Shown here one piece after another: positions 3,128 through 5,842 of a stretch of DNA of 5,842 nt (the first letter of the stretch is position 1; the number at the start of each line of letters is the position of its first letter). Source of the stretch: Methylomonas sp. (GTDB lineage: Bacteria; Pseudomonadota; Gammaproteobacteria; Methylococcales; Methylomonadaceae); assembly GCA_028688235.1 (NCBI GenBank), contig JAQTYP010000241.1:1-5842 (forward strand), in the 5' to 3' direction. Below the pieces are notes generated by a model that was not told where the DNA came from, ran no database searches, and was given only the letters and a program-made list of their open reading frames with translations. Made by a program: the position numbers and the translations under genes.

Positions 3128-5842
3128 TTAGGCCACCAGGGCCGGCTTCCGTCCCGTCGCGCGGCGTGCGGCCATCAGGCCCAAACCGCTCAGCATCATC
3201 CAGGCCGCGCCGGGCAATGGCACTGCCGAAGTGGTGGCGTGCAGCACGACCGAGTTGTTCAGGTACTGCACATCGAAATGCCATGAAGGATCGAATCCCA
3301 GCGCGACGACGTTGTCGAAGATTCCCGTCAGCGCCCCAGGATTGAAGGTCATCAAGGTAAAATCGCCCGCGCCGAAATTAAACCCGGCCAACCCGGTGAG
3401 CTGCAACGTGCCGCCCAGTTCCACCTTGCTGTTCGAACCTTGAAAGCTCAGGGTATCGAAGCTGGACAACGAGGTCAGCGTGAAATCCAGCACCCCGCCG
3501 GCCAATTGTTTGAAGGTGCCGCCGCTGCCCAGGTCTATGTTAAGGTTGCCGACCGCGTCGCCGTTGCCGGCGCTGATCACGCCGCTATTGATCAGGCTAT
3601 TGTTGGAACCATACAACGTTATAGCGCCGTCGCCTTCTATCCTGCCGGCATTGTTGAAAGTTTTGCTGCTCATGTTGGTTTCAAACGTAGCATTGCCGGC
3701 GGTCGTTATCGTGCCGGCGTTGCCGAAGCCGTTGGCGGTCGCCGCGCCATGCATGCTGACCCGACCGGATTGAACATCGACTGTACCGGTGTTGTTGAAG
3801 GCTGCGTTGATCGTGGTGGTGCTTGTGCCGCTGCTATTGCGGAAAGTACCGGCGTTGTTGAAAACGCCATAGTCAGGCAATTCATTGAGATCGGCGTAGC
3901 CGCTGGCGTTGATCTGTCCCCCTTGCGAGCTCCAGACCGCCCCCGCCGCGTTGTCGATACGACCGGCGCCGCCACTGGCTGTGCTGTTCATATTGACGCT
4001 GCCGTTCATCGTCACGACAGCCTCGTTACGCAAAATCCGGCCCGCGTCCAGATTCAAGGAATTTTTGATGGTTGAATTACCTTTCAGAGTGGTAGTCGCA
4101 GCGCCTAATTGCACAGCATTAGTCAGATTAGCCATTCCAGTCACGGTCAGGTTGCCCGAACCCTTCAAGGTGCCGCCGGTGCCTTGCGTGAAATCAGCGG
4201 TTTGCCAGCCTTTGTTGATGTTCAATGTGGCATTGTTGCTCAGGCTGGTATGGCCCGCGATATCAACGCCCACATTGTCGTTCACGGTGCCGTTGGAAAT
4301 AGCGACAGTGCCCGCCACGTCCAGAGTCGTGCCTTCGTTCAGATCGTGGCTACCGCCGTTGAAATTGAGTTCCGCGATATTAGCGACCTTCAAGGCGCCG
4401 TTATGCGTGCCGCCGGCCGCCAGCTCCAACCTACCGGTTTGGACGTCGACAGTGCCGGCATTGTTGAAAGCCGTATGAACCCGAGTGCCGCCAGTGCCAC
4501 CGCTCTTGCGGAAGGTGCCGGCGTTGTTGAATACCCCGTAGCCTGGCAGTTGATTGAGGTCGGCCGCGTAGCCGCCGTTAATGTCATAGCCTTGCGCATC
4601 CCATACCGCTCCGGCGGCGTTGTCGATGCGGCCGGCGCCGCCGCTGGCGGTGCTATTCATAATGACGCCGCCCTTCATCGTCATAACGCCTTCGTTGCGC
4701 AAAATACGGCCGGCGTCCAGATTCAAGCCGTTGTTAATCGTGGAATTGCCCTTCAAGGTGGTGGTCGCGGCTCCCGATTGCACGGCATTGGTCAAATTAG
4801 CCGTACCGGTCACGGTCAGGTTGCCTGCCCCCTTCAGGGAACCACCGGTGCTCTGTGTAAAGCCGGCGGTTTGCCAGTCTTTGTTGAGATTCAGTGTGGC
4901 ATTGTTGCCCAAGCTGGTGCTACCGGCGATATTGGCGCCGACATTGGCGTTCACGGTACCATTGGTGATGGCTATCGTGCCGGCCACGTCCAGAGTCGTG
5001 CCTTCGTTCAGATCGTGGCTGCCGCCGTTGAAATTCAGTTCCGCGCCGCTGGCGACCTTCAAGGTGCCGTTATGCGTGCCGCCGGCCGTCAGTTCCAGCC
5101 TGCCGGTTTGGACGTCGACCGAGCCGGCATTGTTGAAAGCCGTATGAACCCGAGTACCAACAGTGCCACCGCTCTTGCGGAAGGTGCCGGCGTTGTTGAA
5201 TACTCCGTAGCCCGGCAGCTGATTGAAGTCGGCCGTAGCGCCGCCGTTAATGTCGTAGCCTTGCGCATCCCATACCGCACCGGCGGCGTTATCGATGCGG
5301 CCGGCGCCGCCGCTGGAAGTGCTATTCATAATGACGCTGCCTTTCATCGTCATAAGGCCTTCGTTGCGCAAGATGCGGCCGGCATCCAGACTCAGGCCGT
5401 TGTTGATGGTGGAATTGCCTTTCAGAGTGGTGGTCGCGGCTCCTGATTGCAGCGCATTAGTCAAACTAGCGTCGCCGTTGACGACCAGGTTGCCGGCACC
5501 GTTCAAATAGCCTCCGCCTTGCTTGAAATGAGTGATCGTCGACAGCCCTGTCGCATTATCGGCCGTCGCCGCGCCGTTCAGCGTCAAACCGCCGCTTTCG
5601 ATGCCCAAAGTATCGGCGCCGCCGTTGGTATTGACGCTGTTGACGGCGAAGTTAGCACCGGCCCAGGCGCGGACTATGCTGTTGGTCGCATAACCGCTAT
5701 GGATGATCACGTCGTCGCCTGCGCCCGGCAGCATTTGAGCGTCCCCCCATGCCGGTGATTTCCAGTTGATGGAGTACTCCCAATTGGGGTAGCCGCTGCC
5801 GATCTGCCAATAGACAGGCGATGCAGAAGCCGTGCCCGTCGC
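3128..5842 (-). CDS. large repetitive beta-helix-type surface protein with PEP-CTERM signal (5' end off window)
   Basis: The frame is open to the window edge; the ATG at 5732-5734 is internal, because 36 further codons upstream are open and protein-like. The visible 904 residues start inside a module with NWxxxxW and LPGAGDDVIIHSG, the usual opening of beta-helical passenger-like segments in adhesins and PEP-CTERM proteins. Two full copies and one partial copy of a 223-residue unit follow (109-331, 332-554, 555-692), rich in Asn, Gly, Thr and Ala with FNNAGTVDVQTGR and GNLTVTGxANLTNAV motifs typical of stacked beta-strand repeats. Residues ~780-870 (FDTLSF ... LGGTLQLTGLAGFNFGAGDFTLMTF ... 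GIFDNV ... NNSVVLHAT) resemble the cap that often precedes autotransporter or PEP-CTERM tails. The C-terminus has VPLPGAAW, a transmembrane segment and Arg-Arg. There is almost no Cys. Likely role: exosortase-processed surface or matrix protein, possibly adhesive. The signal peptide is outside the window. Confidence 0.88.
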   Translation of the reverse strand, partial: ATGTASASPVYWQIGSGYPNWEYSINWKSPAWGDAQMLPGAGDDVIIHSGYATNSIVRAWAGANFAVNSVNTNGGADTLGIESGGLTLNGAATADNATGLSTITHFKQGGGYLNGAGNLVVNGDASLTNALQSGAATTTLKGNSTINNGLSLDAGRILRNEGLMTMKGSVIMNSTSSGGAGRIDNAAGAVWDAQGYDINGGATADFNQLPGYGVFNNAGTFRKSGGTVGTRVHTAFNNAGSVDVQTGRLELTAGGTHNGTLKVASGAELNFNGGSHDLNEGTTLDVAGTIAITNGTVNANVGANIAGSTSLGNNATLNLNKDWQTAGFTQSTGGSLKGAGNLTVTGTANLTNAVQSGAATTTLKGNSTINNGLNLDAGRILRNEGVMTMKGGVIMNSTASGGAGRIDNAAGAVWDAQGYDINGGYAADLNQLPGYGVFNNAGTFRKSGGTGGTRVHTAFNNAGTVDVQTGRLELAAGGTHNGALKVANIAELNFNGGSHDLNEGTTLDVAGTVAISNGTVNDNVGVDIAGHTSLSNNATLNINKGWQTADFTQGTGGTLKGSGNLTVTGMANLTNAVQLGAATTTLKGNSTIKNSLNLDAGRILRNEAVVTMNGSVNMNSTASGGAGRIDNAAGAVWSSQGGQINASGYADLNELPDYGVFNNAGTFRNSSGTSTTTINAAFNNTGTVDVQSGRVSMHGAATANGFGNAGTITTAGNATFETNMSSKTFNNAGRIEGDGAITLYGSNNSLINSGVISAGNGDAVGNLNIDLGSGGTFKQLAGGVLDFTLTSLSSFDTLSFQGSNSKVELGGTLQLTGLAGFNFGAGDFTLMTFNPGALTGIFDNVVALGFDPSWHFDVQYLNNSVVLHATTSAVPLPGAAWMMLSGLGLMAARRATGRKPALVA
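3131..3223 (-). other. PEP-CTERM sorting signal, VPLP variant
   Basis: Residues 874-904 of the visible protein read VPLPGAAW, then hydrophobic MMLSGLGLMAA, then Arg-Arg and a ten-residue tail (ATGRKPALVA). This is the order of the exosortase recognition signal: Pro-rich motif, membrane helix, basic cluster. Leu replaces the Glu of the canonical PEP, a variant seen in gammaproteobacterial PEP-CTERM proteins. The tail after the basic pair is longer than usual. Confidence 0.82.
3767..5518 (-). repeat. tandem 669-nt repeat, 2 full copies plus a partial third
   Basis: Copy 1 is 4850-5518, copy 2 is 4181-4849, and partial copy 3 is about 3767-4180. Matching landmarks fall exactly 669 nt apart in each step: GAATT at 5412, 4743 and 4074, and TTGTTGAA at 5130, 4461 and 3792. 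There are therefore no net indels between copies. A hand alignment of 5051-5250 with 4382-4581 gives 18 differences in 200 positions (about 91% identity). Copy 3 is more diverged and its homology fades after the VDVQSGR motif. Each copy encodes 223 residues. The module edge near 5518 is approximate. Confidence 0.9.

Noticed and set aside
4109..5446. 445-codon open frame on the plus strand opposite the repetitive protein
   Set aside because: Its apparent repeats simply mirror the 669-nt repeat of the minus-strand gene. It is a shadow frame kept open by the repeat's composition.
5732..5734. ATG as the start of the repetitive protein
   Set aside because: The 36 upstream codons to the window edge are open and encode module-like sequence with several Trp (YWQIGSGYPNWEY), no signal peptide follows the ATG, and no ribosome site precedes it (the bases just before it encode GDAQ).

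Overview
The window carries three genes, all on the minus strand and all with features of exported proteins. Reading in the direction of transcription (right to left) they are: the C-terminal ~900 residues of a very large repetitive surface protein ending in a PEP-CTERM-type sorting signal (3128-5842, 5' end off the window); a complete 700-residue secreted protein with a TIM-barrel-like, glycoside-hydrolase-like domain, three Asp-rich calcium-type repeats and two family 2 cellulose/chitin-binding modules (551-2653); and the first 114 codons of a third secreted protein with a clear signal peptide (1-342, 3' end off the window). I see no tRNA, rRNA, CRISPR array, insertion sequence or phage gene.

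Organism: a Gram-negative bacterium with an exosortase/PEP-CTERM system. The VPLP form of the sorting motif (instead of VPEP), the GC-rich composition and the CBM2-bearing secreted enzyme fit a gammaproteobacterium, possibly a methanotroph of the Methylococcaceae. The genus is inference, not shown by the sequence.

Layout: 1-342 partial secreted protein; 343-550 intergenic, with a convincing Rho-independent terminator right after the 551-2653 gene (512-543) and then two further stem-loops (468-511 and 394-440, the second followed by a T-run) in the leader of the next gene; 551-2653 the CBM2 enzyme; 2654-3127 a 474-bp intergenic stretch with four or more stem-loops and a short out-of-frame fragment that looks like the tail of another PEP-CTERM protein; 3128-5842 the repetitive PEP-CTERM protein, which contains two full copies and one partial copy of a 669-nt (223-residue) unit at exactly constant spacing.

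How they may fit together: the PEP-CTERM protein is probably sorted to the cell surface or extracellular matrix, and the CBM2 enzyme is probably released to act on or bind crystalline polysaccharide (cellulose or chitin). Terminator-like hairpins separate the three genes, so they look like neighbouring single transcription units and not one tight operon. A functional link between them is inference from adjacency and common export.
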